Source: SIG78 sp045587205 (GTDB lineage: Bacteria > Verrucomicrobiota > Lentisphaeria > Victivallales > Victivallaceae). Taken from it: 64,000 nucleotides of DNA. The notes under the pieces were generated by a model. That model saw only the letters and a list, made by a program, of their open reading frames with translations. It had not been told where the DNA came from and ran no database searches. Position 1 is the stretch's first letter; each line of letters starts with the position of its first letter. Location of the stretch: assembly GCA_045587205.1 (NCBI GenBank), contig JAZNBV010000074.1, positions 1 through 64,000 on the forward strand, written 5' to 3'. The translations under genes were made by a program, and so were the position numbers. This document shows positions 43,201 through 51,370 of this stretch, piece by piece.

Positions 43201-43729
43201 GCGTTTTACCGATCCGGAACTGACAGCCAAGGTCAAAGAGTTTGTAAATAACGGCGGAACTGCAATCGTCTTTGACCCCGACTTTTTGAGTTATAATATT
43301 GACGGCAGCAGTGTGGCTGAACGCAATGAGTTTATAGGTACAACATTGACCGGAAAAGCCAATGTCGGAAGCTCACTTGATTATAAAGGTCAGAAACTTC
43401 CGCTTACCGAAGTAAAAACTCTGCCGGTGGCGGAACGCAACAGTATCCACGCTTTTGACTTTGCCGCATTGCCTGCCGGAGCAAAAGTTCTGGCAACTTA
43501 CAGCGATGGCAAGCCGGCGATCATCGAACGCACTGTCGGGAAGGGCAAGTTCATCTTTTCGGCGGTTATGCCGTTCGGTATTTCTGATGCCGCGATCACC
43601 CCGCAGGGTTGGAAAGCGTTTGTTGCCGACCGCGCCGCTGCGGTAAAGGAACAGGTCAATCTGCCGATCTGGAACTTCACTCTGCCGGAAGTGACCGAAA
43701 ATAAATTCAATATTCAAGCATTGAAATAA
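40241..43729 (+). CDS. Secreted GH42-like glycoside hydrolase, paralogue 2
   Basis: A 1162-residue exported protein (signal peptide MKKLLMIGLSLLTAGVIAA). It has two N-terminal beta-sandwich modules (about 21-165 and 195-340), a CBM9-like domain (about 347-525) and a barrel (about 550-900). The barrel's candidate catalytic Glu708 lies in CWDEPTNMV, and a DPYPTSARAAYGMGRALYHSGF segment matches paralogue 1. A GH42-type trimerisation-like domain (about 925-1030) follows. The extra module explains the length difference from the 999-residue paralogue. An AAAAGGTG ribosome-binding site precedes the start. Probably an extracellular exo- or endo-glycosidase; substrate unknown. Confidence 0.8.
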   Translation: MKKLLMIGLSLLTAGVIAADLPMRNVFKFDKRVWLTGSGAANNRMSLDPAAKYEGQGSVKLVHTGKSSTWYGGVSMTLEPGELQIKFNIKGSAVGKGALRINFNRPGGGNGSAGTWLTQFPVTSDWKSIDLRTRVPQNVGSIQFIFTFDGAENVIHLNNLYFGFAAGDDEILAQDPNSALPFQKCEITKPPRMSMTPLHPVLKGIATVKENGRSVARIMRESNGKSYGAYGFSTTLFNKVSTPGTMVTTVKGTYSGKAGQFINTMNFNLPKKGNASAGSTRNIVKVDNNWNGETFFNVVPVNSAVLQFVFGLNVPVNSKMDIKELKLEYAPDKINISKFTPPSYLNPSWWLKVDQGDCFYISSSAKPAKIRTAIKVAYDDKNLYVGYIGAEPDMKSLVANCTKRDDENLWKDDAFEFFFYDPERNVAKQFTVNSINTQFDCERRQAQAGDPHKPHNWDGTWKSKTWKKYKSWEAVFTIPWKTLGYDGVPATPVMVNFARERSATREYSHWNCYRGDFGEVTSYGTLDFQKNTLTRNRKIEKINYQPKRAKKEFTALLSNEKNDWVGWLWNNEYFLCYQPKAIQQKYDLKTFAPYQKYLLKEWSKAKMTATSMPYTHYKHNTALTFDETYDICKENNIKYSYYIWVNQSRAAKAGALGYIVWNNRYYHMDPADPQTKVELINAVDAIAADFAKNPKKKEIVKFLTCWDEPTNMVKYIYSRTRNVDRVKAIEEYEAKARTATGFGKYGIGDLQGLEGKDSCFERITFWRYWNNLFAENMKALADRCAEKIPGMEVMTFSRNNCSGLDDVDVALASADNMTVSCDPYPTSARAAYGMGRALYHSGFSVKILRDLAAKGAKVSAYGQAFDYCSGCPTRADLREWASQILKNGADQLKWYSHGSLWQNPDIYNEALDILRQVADLPKLKIPTGTKTAIFYSDYDRWGLNDAPSHAAYTTYALLGEHLGSWFRFVSKNNFDLTGIKQLYIPRMRFTDPELTAKVKEFVNNGGTAIVFDPDFLSYNIDGSSVAERNEFIGTTLTGKANVGSSLDYKGQKLPLTEVKTLPVAERNSIHAFDFAALPAGAKVLATYSDGKPAIIERTVGKGKFIFSAVMPFGISDAAITPQGWKAFVADRAAAVKEQVNLPIWNFTLPEVTENKFNIQALK

Positions 43730-43769
43730 TCAAACCAATCTAACCAATCTAACATAAAGGATTTTTACA

Positions 43770-45095
43770 ATGAGTAAATTGGCATTGCGAGGCGGCGAAA
43801 AGGCCGTGAACATCACAGATTTCGGCGATATGTTCAAGTGGCCGATCGTCAACAAGGAAATGGAAGACGGTATCGTGAAGGTGCTGCGCGAAGGCAATAT
43901 GTCCGGTACCAACATCACCAAAGAATTTGAAGCCAAGTTTGCCGAATGGAACGGCACCAAGTATGCGCTTGCCCACAGCAGCGGTACTGCCAGTCTGCAG
44001 ACGGCAATGTTCGGTGTGGGCGTTGGTTACGGCGATGAAGTGATCTGCCCGTCGATCACCTACTGGGCAAGCGGTCTGCCGGCAATGCAGCTGGGGGCAA
44101 CTGTGGTATTCTGCGATATTGACAAAGATACGCTCTGCATCGATCTGGCCGATTTTGAAAAGCGTATCACTCCGCGTACCAAGGCGGTAGTCGTTGTGCA
44201 TTACTGCGCTTATCCCGCACCGATGGATGAAATTATGGCGATTGCCCGCAAGCACAATATCAAAGTTATTGAAGATGTATCGCACGCCCAGGGCGGTTAT
44301 TACAAAGGCAAAAAACTCGGAACCTTCGGTGATGTTGCTGCAATGAGTCTTATGAGCGGCAAATCTTTTGCCATCGGCGAAGGCGGTATATTGGTGACCG
44401 ATGACCGTGAAGTCTATGAGCGTGCAATGCTCTGGGGCCACTATGAACGCGCTGCCGATATCAATCTGCCCGGTTTGAAAGAATACCGCGGTCTGCCTGC
44501 CGGCGGTTACAAATACCGTATGCACCAGATGTCCAGTATTGTCGGTCTGGAACAGCTCAAAAAGTATGATGCGGAAATTGCTGAAATCGATCAGGCGATG
44601 AATTACTTCTGGGATAAACTCGAAGGCGTGCCCGGTTTGCGTTCGCACCGTCCCACCGATGAAGGTTCGACCAAATCCGGCTGGTATTGCTGCAAAGGTA
44701 TCTATTGTGCTGACGAATTGCACGGACTCTCTATGGGCCACTTCTGCACGGCAATTGCCGCAGAAGGCGCCGGTGCACTCCGTGCCGGATGCAATTCGCC
44801 GCTGCATCAGCACCCGGTCTTCAACACCTTTGATATCTTCAATCAGGGTGCGCCCAAAAACGTGGTGTTCAATGCCGCCGGTACTGATGCGCTGACCAAA
44901 ATGGGTGAACTGCCGAACAGCGAAGCTGCCTGCAACCGCGTATTCAATGTGCCGTGGTTCAAAAAGTTCCGTCCGGAAATCATCGATAAATATGTCGATG
45001 CAGTGCTCAAGGTCGTGGAACATCACGAAGAACTGCTCTCCGATGACCCCAAAGAGGTTTTCCGCGGTGCGTGGTTCCAGACAGCACGCCGTTGA
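43770..45095 (+). CDS. DegT/DnrJ/EryC1-family PLP aminotransferase
   Basis: A 441-residue fold-type I PLP enzyme of the sugar aminotransferase family. The internal aldimine lysine is Lys198 in SLMSGKSFAIGEGG. Other blocks: HSSGTASLQTAMFGVGVG, DEVICPSITYWAS, IEDVSHAQGG and YKYRMHQMSSIVG. It normally aminates a nucleotide-linked keto-sugar or scyllo-inosose. Its place at the end of a glycosidase array, away from nucleotide-sugar genes, is odd. It starts 40 bases after the GH42-like gene behind AAAGGA. Confidence 0.9.
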   Translation: MSKLALRGGEKAVNITDFGDMFKWPIVNKEMEDGIVKVLREGNMSGTNITKEFEAKFAEWNGTKYALAHSSGTASLQTAMFGVGVGYGDEVICPSITYWASGLPAMQLGATVVFCDIDKDTLCIDLADFEKRITPRTKAVVVVHYCAYPAPMDEIMAIARKHNIKVIEDVSHAQGGYYKGKKLGTFGDVAAMSLMSGKSFAIGEGGILVTDDREVYERAMLWGHYERAADINLPGLKEYRGLPAGGYKYRMHQMSSIVGLEQLKKYDAEIAEIDQAMNYFWDKLEGVPGLRSHRPTDEGSTKSGWYCCKGIYCADELHGLSMGHFCTAIAAEGAGALRAGCNSPLHQHPVFNTFDIFNQGAPKNVVFNAAGTDALTKMGELPNSEAACNRVFNVPWFKKFRPEIIDKYVDAVLKVVEHHEELLSDDPKEVFRGAWFQTARR

Positions 45096-45128
45096 TGCTG
45101 TATTCTGAAATCAGAATATAAAAATTTC

Positions 45129-45164
45129 AAATCCCGTTTGGCTGAAAACTGCTCAACGGGATTT
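45129..45164 (+). terminator. Hairpin after the aminotransferase gene
   Basis: A perfect 10-bp stem (45129-45138 with 45155-45164) 33 bases past the stop. Only a weak T-rich tail follows, so termination may be partial. Confidence 0.6.
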
Positions 45165-45240
45165 GCTTATTCAGTTATGTGATGTATATTTTCTGATAAT
45201 CCGCAAAAAACAATCCATTCTGAAAAAAAGAGGAGATCTT

Positions 45241-46038
45241 ATGGGTATGACATTTATGTATCCGGAGCATAAACTCAAAGCTGTAACAATGAGTTATGAT
45301 GACGGTGTAAGAGATGATATCAGACTGATAGAAATATTCAATAAATACGGTATCAAAGGCTCGTTTCACATCAACAGCGCTCTGCTGGGTGATGATCGCC
45401 GGGTGGCGCCGGAAGAGGTAAAAAAAGTTTATGCCGGTCACGAAGTATCGTGCCACAGTGCCGGGCACCCGTTCCCCGACCACGTGCCGCGTACCGAATG
45501 GGTGCGTCAGGTGTGGGAAGACCGCCGCAGACTTGAAGAACTTGCCGGATATCCGGTGACGGGTATGAGCTACCCCTATAATGTATCGCACAAAGATACC
45601 GTGGAGATCTGCCGCACGGTGGGAATCGAATGTGCCCGTCACGGTGGAGCGAGCAATAATTTTCTGCTGCCGCAGGATTTTCTCTACTGGACTCCAACCT
45701 GTCACCACAAAGATGCGGCAGGCCTGATCGAAAAATTCAAAGCCTGCCGCTATGCGCTGTCGCTCTTTTTCATCTGGGGACACGCGTATGAGTTCGGGCG
45801 CAACCCGGAGGTCTGCAGTTGGGAGGATATGGAAAATATCTGCCGCGCCCTCGGCAGTGACCCGGAAGTGTGGTATGCAACCAACCTCCAGATCTGCCGT
45901 TACATCAAAGCGGTGCGTTCAGCTGTAACCAGCTGCGACGGCAAGATGATCTACAATCCTTCAGGTACAGCTCTCTGGTTTGTCTGCAATGGCGAAAAAT
46001 ATATTCTTCAGCCGGGGGAAACAATCTCTTTTGACTGA
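45241..46038 (+). CDS. NodB-like polysaccharide deacetylase
   Basis: A 265-residue carbohydrate esterase 4-type protein. Motif 1 is MSYDDG (Asp20, Asp21; usually TFDDG) and motif 2 is HSAGHPFPDH, giving the metal site Asp-His-His. Motif 3 is weak (MSYPYN). There is no signal peptide, so it likely acts inside the cell on a small N- or O-acetylated sugar. An AGAGGAGAT ribosome-binding site supports the start; a longer upstream extension would begin in the preceding hairpin. It closes the glycan-related run. Confidence 0.85.
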   Translation: MGMTFMYPEHKLKAVTMSYDDGVRDDIRLIEIFNKYGIKGSFHINSALLGDDRRVAPEEVKKVYAGHEVSCHSAGHPFPDHVPRTEWVRQVWEDRRRLEELAGYPVTGMSYPYNVSHKDTVEICRTVGIECARHGGASNNFLLPQDFLYWTPTCHHKDAAGLIEKFKACRYALSLFFIWGHAYEFGRNPEVCSWEDMENICRALGSDPEVWYATNLQICRYIKAVRSAVTSCDGKMIYNPSGTALWFVCNGEKYILQPGETISFD

Positions 46039-46057
46039 CAGAATTTGTTAAGATACT

Positions 46058-46690
46058 TTACAGCGCAGTTGTCGGTTCATCATCATTTGCATCGGCAACT
46101 GCGTTTTTCATTGTTATTGCCGTAAAAAGCATCAATATACCCGACGCAATGAAAAGTATGGCAAAAAGCCAGCTCATTGCCAGCAGTCCCAGCAGCGGAG
46201 CCAGGATAAAAAGCAAACCTGATATCACACAGAAAAATCCGGTGAAAAAAGTTTTGATCCGGTGCCCGGGGACCCGCATAAGAAAGAAACATTCCACGCC
46301 GCTGATCAGCTGCCACGCACCGAAAAAGATCACCGCATATTCGCCCATTATCCACGGAAAAGCTATCGAGGCAATACCTGAAAGCAGCAGTATAACAGCA
46401 TTGATTATAACTATGGTGCGGGTTCTGTAAGGCAGGTAAAGTGCCTGCATAAGTATGGAAGCGCCTTCAATAGTTATATAAAATCCCGCTACAATCACTG
46501 CAATAGTTATTGATGGAACCGGTTTGAAGAACAGCAGCAAGCCGAAAATAAGAAAAATAATACCGCGCCGCAACAGCGTTTTGCGCGACGCGTGAAAGAG
46601 ATCCGGCCAGATATCTTCAAACTCCTCTTCCTGATAATCGATTTCTGTGATGTCCGGGGAACTGCAAGTTGTTTTGGTGTGCTTTTTCAT
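46058..46690 (-). CDS. HdeD-family (DUF308) membrane protein
   Basis: A 210-residue protein with a charged, cytoplasmic N-terminus of about 38 residues followed by six transmembrane helices arranged as three pairs, the HdeD layout. HdeD in enterobacteria supports acid resistance at high cell density; the role here is unknown. A very strong AGGAGG site lies 6 bases upstream. Convergent with the deacetylase. Confidence 0.85.
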   Translation of the reverse strand: MKKHTKTTCSSPDITEIDYQEEEFEDIWPDLFHASRKTLLRRGIIFLIFGLLLFFKPVPSITIAVIVAGFYITIEGASILMQALYLPYRTRTIVIINAVILLLSGIASIAFPWIMGEYAVIFFGAWQLISGVECFFLMRVPGHRIKTFFTGFFCVISGLLFILAPLLGLLAMSWLFAILFIASGILMLFTAITMKNAVADANDDEPTTAL

Positions 46691-46745
46691 AAGTAACCTC
46701 CTGTTGTTTTTTAGGGGAAAAAGTTAAAAATTTGTGTTGTCTAAC

Positions 46746-46774
46746 TTGATTTTTTTTCAATTGTGTTGTAAATT
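46746..46774 (+). promoter_or_regulatory. Putative feoB promoter
   Basis: TTGATT (46746-46751), a 17-base spacer and TAAATT (46769-46774), predicting a leader of about 185 bases. Confidence 0.45.
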
Positions 46775-46782
46775 AATACAGT

Positions 46783-46855
46783 CCATTGATGAGATTCTTT
46801 CTGGAAAGATATTGTTCAATGGTTTTCTGCTGCAGCGGGCAGCAAAAAATTTTTT
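46783..46855 (+). promoter_or_regulatory. Structured leader with terminator-like hairpin upstream of feoB
   Basis: A two-part stem (46783-46789 with 46816-46822, inner 46796-46801 with 46804-46809) is followed by a 5-bp GC stem (46829-46833 with 46839-46843) and then A6T6 (46844-46855). It looks like a sensor domain plus an attenuator. It matches no riboswitch class that I can name. The remaining 108 bases to feoB show nothing else. Confidence 0.45.
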
Positions 46856-46963
46856 ACAATGAAAGTTAGTTTGTTCTAATTTTCTGCTTGTGCAGTCCGC
46901 AGCCGGGAGATAAATATTTATTTGAGTGATACATTTAATAAATAATATTGAGATAATTGAAAG

Positions 46964-49111
46964 ATGAAAAAACATTTCAGAATTGCGTTGGCAGGCAACC
47001 CGAATTGCGGCAAAACGAGTATATTCAATGCGCTGACCGGAGCCCGGCAGCACGTCGGAAACTATCCCGGCGTGACGGTGGAAAGCAAGAGTGGAGCGTT
47101 TTCGATTGGTGATATTAATATAGAATTGATCGATTTGCCCGGGGTGTATTCGTTATCTTCCAGTTCGCCGGAAGAAGATGTGGTATTTAAAGAGCTGACC
47201 CAGCCGGGGATCGATCTGATATTGAATGTGGTGGATTCCACCATTCCGCGGCGGAGTCTTTATCTGACGACCCAGCTGGCGGAACTGCATATACCTATGA
47301 TGCTGATATTCAATATGTCAGATGATGCGGAAAAGAAAGGCTTGCAGTATAATATACCCAAACTTGAAAAATACTTCGGTGCGCCAATCGTGCAGACCGT
47401 TGGCTGCCGTTCCGACGGTGTCAAACCGCTGCTGGCAAAACTTGCCGATACTCTTGATCAGCTTGAAGAGCACGGTATGCCGATGCTTACTTACGGCAAG
47501 GATATAGATGATGCGATTTTTGCTGTTGCCGGTAAAATAGATGAACTCAATGCAGAAAAATACCGCCATATTCCGGCACGCTTTTTTGCTATTAAACTAT
47601 TGGAACACGATACAGCGGCAATGCGTCTGGAAGAGTTCAAAAGTGTTCACGCCGCAGTTGAGGAAGAGATCCTGCATCTGCGCAAAAAACACGCTATCGA
47701 AGCCGATACCTTTATGGCTGACCGCCGTTACGCTATGCTGGCGGGAGCGTGCTCAAACTCGATCACAATGACCCACGAACGGCGCCGCGAGATCTCCGAC
47801 AAGATCGATGCGGTTATGACCAATAAATATTTGGGGCTGCCGATTTTTCTGCTGATAATGTATGTTACTTTTTACTTTACATTTGTGGCAGCAGAGCCGC
47901 TTATGGGGTGGATCGAAAATTTTTTCGGTTGGATGGGCGATGGTATAAAAAATCTCTGGCCAGCTGAAAAATACAGTTATCTGCGGCACTTTGTCACCGA
48001 CGGTTTGATCGGCGGTGTCGGCGGGGTGCTGGTGTTTCTGCCCAATATATTGTTTCTGTTTTTTGCCATTGCCATACTGGAAGATTCCGGATATATGGCG
48101 CGGGCGGCATTTGTTATGGATGGTATTATGCGCAAATTCGGTCTGCAGGGTAAATCCTTTGTGCCGCTGGTACTGGGATTCGGCTGTACGGTACCGGCAA
48201 TTATGGCTACACGCACTATTGAATCAGAACGCGACCGCACAGTGACAATTATGGTGCTGCCGATGATGTCCTGCAGTGCCAGACTGCCGATCTATGCATT
48301 GATGATCCCGGCATTTTTCGCCGAAAAATATCAGGCATTTGTAATGTGGCTCATTTACATCATCGGCGTGGCTGTAGCGCTGACGGCGGCGCGGCTGATG
48401 CGCGCTACAATCTTCAAGGGCGATGGTGAAGTCTATCTTATGGAGCTGCCGCCGTACCGGATGCCGATGCTCAAGAGTCTGCTGCTGCATATGTGGGATC
48501 GCGGCAAGATGTATGTGGCAAAAGCCGGTACTGTGATCCTGGGGGCTACAGTGATTCTTTATATATGCAATACTCTGCCGCAGAAAAAGGTTTTCAGTGT
48601 GGATTACGCCAGCCGGATCGCCGCTGCAGAGAAGATCGCTGATACTGAAGCGCGGAACAGCGCAGTAGAGAAGTTGGAATTTTCCCGGCAGTCCGAACTT
48701 ATGGAGTACACCATTTCCGGCAGGTTGGGGAAAGCTCTGGAACCACTTTTCCGCCCGATCGGTTTTGACTGGAAACTTTCTACAGCTTCGGTTGGTGCAT
48801 TGGCGGCAAAAGAGGTTTTTGTAGCCCAGCTGGGAGTGCTGTATAAAGAGGGAGAAACAGATGAAAATTCAGAACCGCTGCGTCAGCACCTTATAAAAAA
48901 CTACACCCCGCTGCAGGGATTCTGCGTTATGCTGTTCTGTTTGTTGAGCATACCCTGTCTGGCAACGCTGGCGATCATCCGGCGCGAACTCAATTCGTGG
49001 AAGATGGCATTTGTGGAAGCCGGGGGATTGTTTCTGCTTGCCTACACGCTTACGGCAATAGTCTATCAGGCGGGTAAACTGCTGAATATCGGTAATACAT
49101 TTTTGAATTGA
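46964..49111 (+). CDS. feoB: Ferrous iron transport protein B
   Basis: An inner-membrane Fe(II) importer with a cytoplasmic GTPase domain, 715 residues. G1 is GNPNCGKTS (about residue 12), the switch region VGNYPGVTVE, G3 DLPGVYSL and G4 NMSD. The membrane part has two gate repeats (FLPNILFLFFAIAILEDSGYMAR and LGFGCTVPAIMATRTIES). No feoA is present in the window, either separate or fused, so regulation must come from elsewhere. murD follows 8 bases after the stop. Confidence 0.95.
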   Translation: MKKHFRIALAGNPNCGKTSIFNALTGARQHVGNYPGVTVESKSGAFSIGDINIELIDLPGVYSLSSSSPEEDVVFKELTQPGIDLILNVVDSTIPRRSLYLTTQLAELHIPMMLIFNMSDDAEKKGLQYNIPKLEKYFGAPIVQTVGCRSDGVKPLLAKLADTLDQLEEHGMPMLTYGKDIDDAIFAVAGKIDELNAEKYRHIPARFFAIKLLEHDTAAMRLEEFKSVHAAVEEEILHLRKKHAIEADTFMADRRYAMLAGACSNSITMTHERRREISDKIDAVMTNKYLGLPIFLLIMYVTFYFTFVAAEPLMGWIENFFGWMGDGIKNLWPAEKYSYLRHFVTDGLIGGVGGVLVFLPNILFLFFAIAILEDSGYMARAAFVMDGIMRKFGLQGKSFVPLVLGFGCTVPAIMATRTIESERDRTVTIMVLPMMSCSARLPIYALMIPAFFAEKYQAFVMWLIYIIGVAVALTAARLMRATIFKGDGEVYLMELPPYRMPMLKSLLLHMWDRGKMYVAKAGTVILGATVILYICNTLPQKKVFSVDYASRIAAAEKIADTEARNSAVEKLEFSRQSELMEYTISGRLGKALEPLFRPIGFDWKLSTASVGALAAKEVFVAQLGVLYKEGETDENSEPLRQHLIKNYTPLQGFCVMLFCLLSIPCLATLAIIRRELNSWKMAFVEAGGLFLLAYTLTAIVYQAGKLLNIGNTFLN

Positions 49112-49119
49112 GGTTCATT

Positions 49120-50400
49120 ATGAAAAATATCCTGATGATCGGTGGCGGTGTAAGCGGCAAAGCCGTTGAATCTCTGGCGGAAGCATTGCATATAACTTGC
49201 AATATAACCAGTGATGCTGAAAGCGCAAATGCCGATATGGATACGCTTTTTGCCGGAGTCGATACTGTGATCGTCAGCCCCGGAGTACGGCCTGCTTCAA
49301 AACTTTACCGGGAGGCTTGCAAACGCGCGCTGCCGGTTATCAGCGAACTGGAATTCGGGGTACGCCATTTTCCCGGTGCAATGGTGGCTGTAACCGGAAC
49401 CAACGGCAAAACCACCACGGTGGAATTGACTGAATTCATACTCAAAAATATGCAGATCCCGGTGGTTGCCGCCGGCAATATCGGTCTGCCGCTTTCGGCA
49501 GTTGCCGCAGAGATTGTGCGCAATGGAACCGGCGATGCCGGTAATATGACCGCAGTTCTGGAAGTAAGTTCATTTCAGCTTGAACACACTCATACGCTGC
49601 CATTGAAGGGTGCGGTTCTGCTGAATGTAAAATCCGACCACATCGACCGCTATCCCGGCGGAATGGCAGAATACCGGGCGGTCAAGGAACGGATTTTCAA
49701 AGATACTCCGCAGGATAAACGCTTTTACGGTTGTTCAATGACCGGCAAAAGCCGCTGTGGTGAATTCGCTGTTGAAAACAATACACTCTATTGCCGGAAT
49801 CAGGCAGTGCTGAAATTAGAGAAAACCGCATTGTCTGCTCCGCATAATCAGGAAAATCTGCTGGCGGCAATAGCATTGGTCAATACCATCATACCGGATC
49901 TGGCAGACCGCTGTAATGAACTGGCTGCGGCAATAGAAAAGTTCAAAACCGGCGATCACCGGATAACTCTGGTTGCCGAACATAACAATATAAGATATAT
50001 CGATGACTCCAAAGCCACCAATCCGGCGGCGGTGCTGGCGGCAGTCGGTGCTTTGCGGAGTGTGCCGGGTAAGGATATAATTCTGATTGCTGGCGGGCTG
50101 GATAAAGATATGGATTTTTCTGAATTGAAGCCGATAGCTGTTTTTCTGCGTAAATTGGTGGTTTACGGCCGGTGCGGCTCCAATATTGCAGAAGCATTCA
50201 AAGATTGCGGTGTGGATATATACGATGCCGGAAATAACTTTGAAGCAGCTTTTGCTGCCGCCGCTGCCGCTGCCCGCAGCGGGGATATTGTTCTGCTTTC
50301 TCCGGCGGCGGCCAGTATGGATATGTTCAAAGATTACAAAGAGCGCGGCAATGTTTTTGCGGATCTGGTCAGAAAATATATTGCCGGAGCGGGGATTTGA
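49120..50400 (+). CDS. murD: UDP-N-acetylmuramoylalanine--D-glutamate ligase
   Basis: Adds D-glutamate to UDP-MurNAc-L-Ala in peptidoglycan synthesis. A 426-residue Mur ligase with the ATP loop VTGTNGKTTTVELTEF (about residue 93), EVSSFQLEHT in the central domain and DDSKATNPAAVLAA in the third. The start follows the GAGG that overlaps the feoB stop. It is outside a dcw cluster, and translation is probably coupled to feoB. Confidence 0.93.
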   Translation: MKNILMIGGGVSGKAVESLAEALHITCNITSDAESANADMDTLFAGVDTVIVSPGVRPASKLYREACKRALPVISELEFGVRHFPGAMVAVTGTNGKTTTVELTEFILKNMQIPVVAAGNIGLPLSAVAAEIVRNGTGDAGNMTAVLEVSSFQLEHTHTLPLKGAVLLNVKSDHIDRYPGGMAEYRAVKERIFKDTPQDKRFYGCSMTGKSRCGEFAVENNTLYCRNQAVLKLEKTALSAPHNQENLLAAIALVNTIIPDLADRCNELAAAIEKFKTGDHRITLVAEHNNIRYIDDSKATNPAAVLAAVGALRSVPGKDIILIAGGLDKDMDFSELKPIAVFLRKLVVYGRCGSNIAEAFKDCGVDIYDAGNNFEAAFAAAAAAARSGDIVLLSPAAASMDMFKDYKERGNVFADLVRKYIAGAGI

Positions 50401-50424
50401 AAAATCTTCAAACTGTGTTATATT
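50397..50424 (+). promoter_or_regulatory. Putative psd promoter
   Basis: TTGAAA (50397-50402) overlaps the murD stop. A 16-base spacer leads to TATATT (50419-50424), 40 bases before the psd start. Confidence 0.5.
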
Positions 50425-50463
50425 AATCCTCCGGAAAATAGCAGTCAAAAATGATTTGAGGAT

Positions 50464-51360
50464 ATGAAATTGAGTAATCCTGTTCAATTTATCGACCGCA
50501 CCAGCGGTAAACTGGTCACTGAATCCGTTATGGGCGACAAGGCGCTGCGCTTTGCGTACGAAACACTGCTGGGGCATTGTATCAGCGGGCTTTTGTTCAA
50601 CAGTTCGGCTCTTTCAAGTCTGCTCGGGAAGTATTACGACAGCAGATTCTCAAAAAAGAGTATCAACTCTCTGGCATCGATTCCCGGTTGTATGCCGCAG
50701 GAAGCGGAACTGCCATTGGAAGAATACAAAAGTTTCAACGATTTTTTCACCCGCAGACTCAAACCCGGCAGCCGGCCGTTCTGCAATGACGCAAACAGCA
50801 TTGCATCGCCTGCGGACGGCAGAATAATGGTTTATGAAAATCTGCAGGATCTGGATGCAATTCCGGTGAAGGGCGCCAAACGAACGCTGAATGATTTGTG
50901 TGCAAATCTTTTGAATGAAAATTCTTATGCAGTGGCGGTCATCCGGCTGGCGCCGGTGGATTATCACCGTTATCACTATCCCTGCGCGTGCGTTCAAACT
51001 GCAGAAACGGTAAAACTCAAAGGCAAATATCACTCGGTCAATCCGGTGGCGCTGGCGGCAAATCCTGATGTTTATGTGGAAAATGCACGGCATATAACTG
51101 AATTGGATTCAGAGGTGTTCGGCAGATTTTATTTTCTGGAAGTCGGCGCTTTCGGGGTCGGTTCGATCAATTCGACTTCGGGCGTGGGGATGCATAAATT
51201 GCAGGATGAAAAGGGTTATTTCAAATTCGGCGGCTCCACTGTTATATTGGTTTTTGAAAATTCTTCGATCCAGTGGGACAGCGATCTGCTTGAAAACACT
51301 CTGGCGGGCAGGGAGACATTGATCCGCTGCGGTATGCAGATAGCAAAAAAACGCGTTTGA
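50464..51360 (+). CDS. psd: Phosphatidylserine decarboxylase
   Basis: A membrane-associated, pyruvoyl-dependent enzyme that converts phosphatidylserine to phosphatidylethanolamine, 298 residues. Family blocks are FNDFFTRRLKPGSRP, the SPADGR Asp motif, and APVDYHRYHYPC. The self-cleavage site appears in FGGSTVILVFE near residue 262, where GGST stands in place of the more common LGST. The GAGGAT site supports the start. The next gene begins 11 bases after its stop. Confidence 0.93.
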   Translation: MKLSNPVQFIDRTSGKLVTESVMGDKALRFAYETLLGHCISGLLFNSSALSSLLGKYYDSRFSKKSINSLASIPGCMPQEAELPLEEYKSFNDFFTRRLKPGSRPFCNDANSIASPADGRIMVYENLQDLDAIPVKGAKRTLNDLCANLLNENSYAVAVIRLAPVDYHRYHYPCACVQTAETVKLKGKYHSVNPVALAANPDVYVENARHITELDSEVFGRFYFLEVGAFGVGSINSTSGVGMHKLQDEKGYFKFGGSTVILVFENSSIQWDSDLLENTLAGRETLIRCGMQIAKKRV

Positions 51361-51370
51361 GGTGTTTAAA

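Noticed and set aside
43729..43756. Tandem 'aaccaatct' repeats after the second GH42-like gene
   Set aside because: Only two or three short units in an AT-rich spacer; no basis for a functional call.
43749..45026. 425-codon minus-strand open frame over the DegT aminotransferase gene
   Set aside because: Its mirror gene has clear PLP-enzyme motifs. The antisense frame is a by-product of codon bias.
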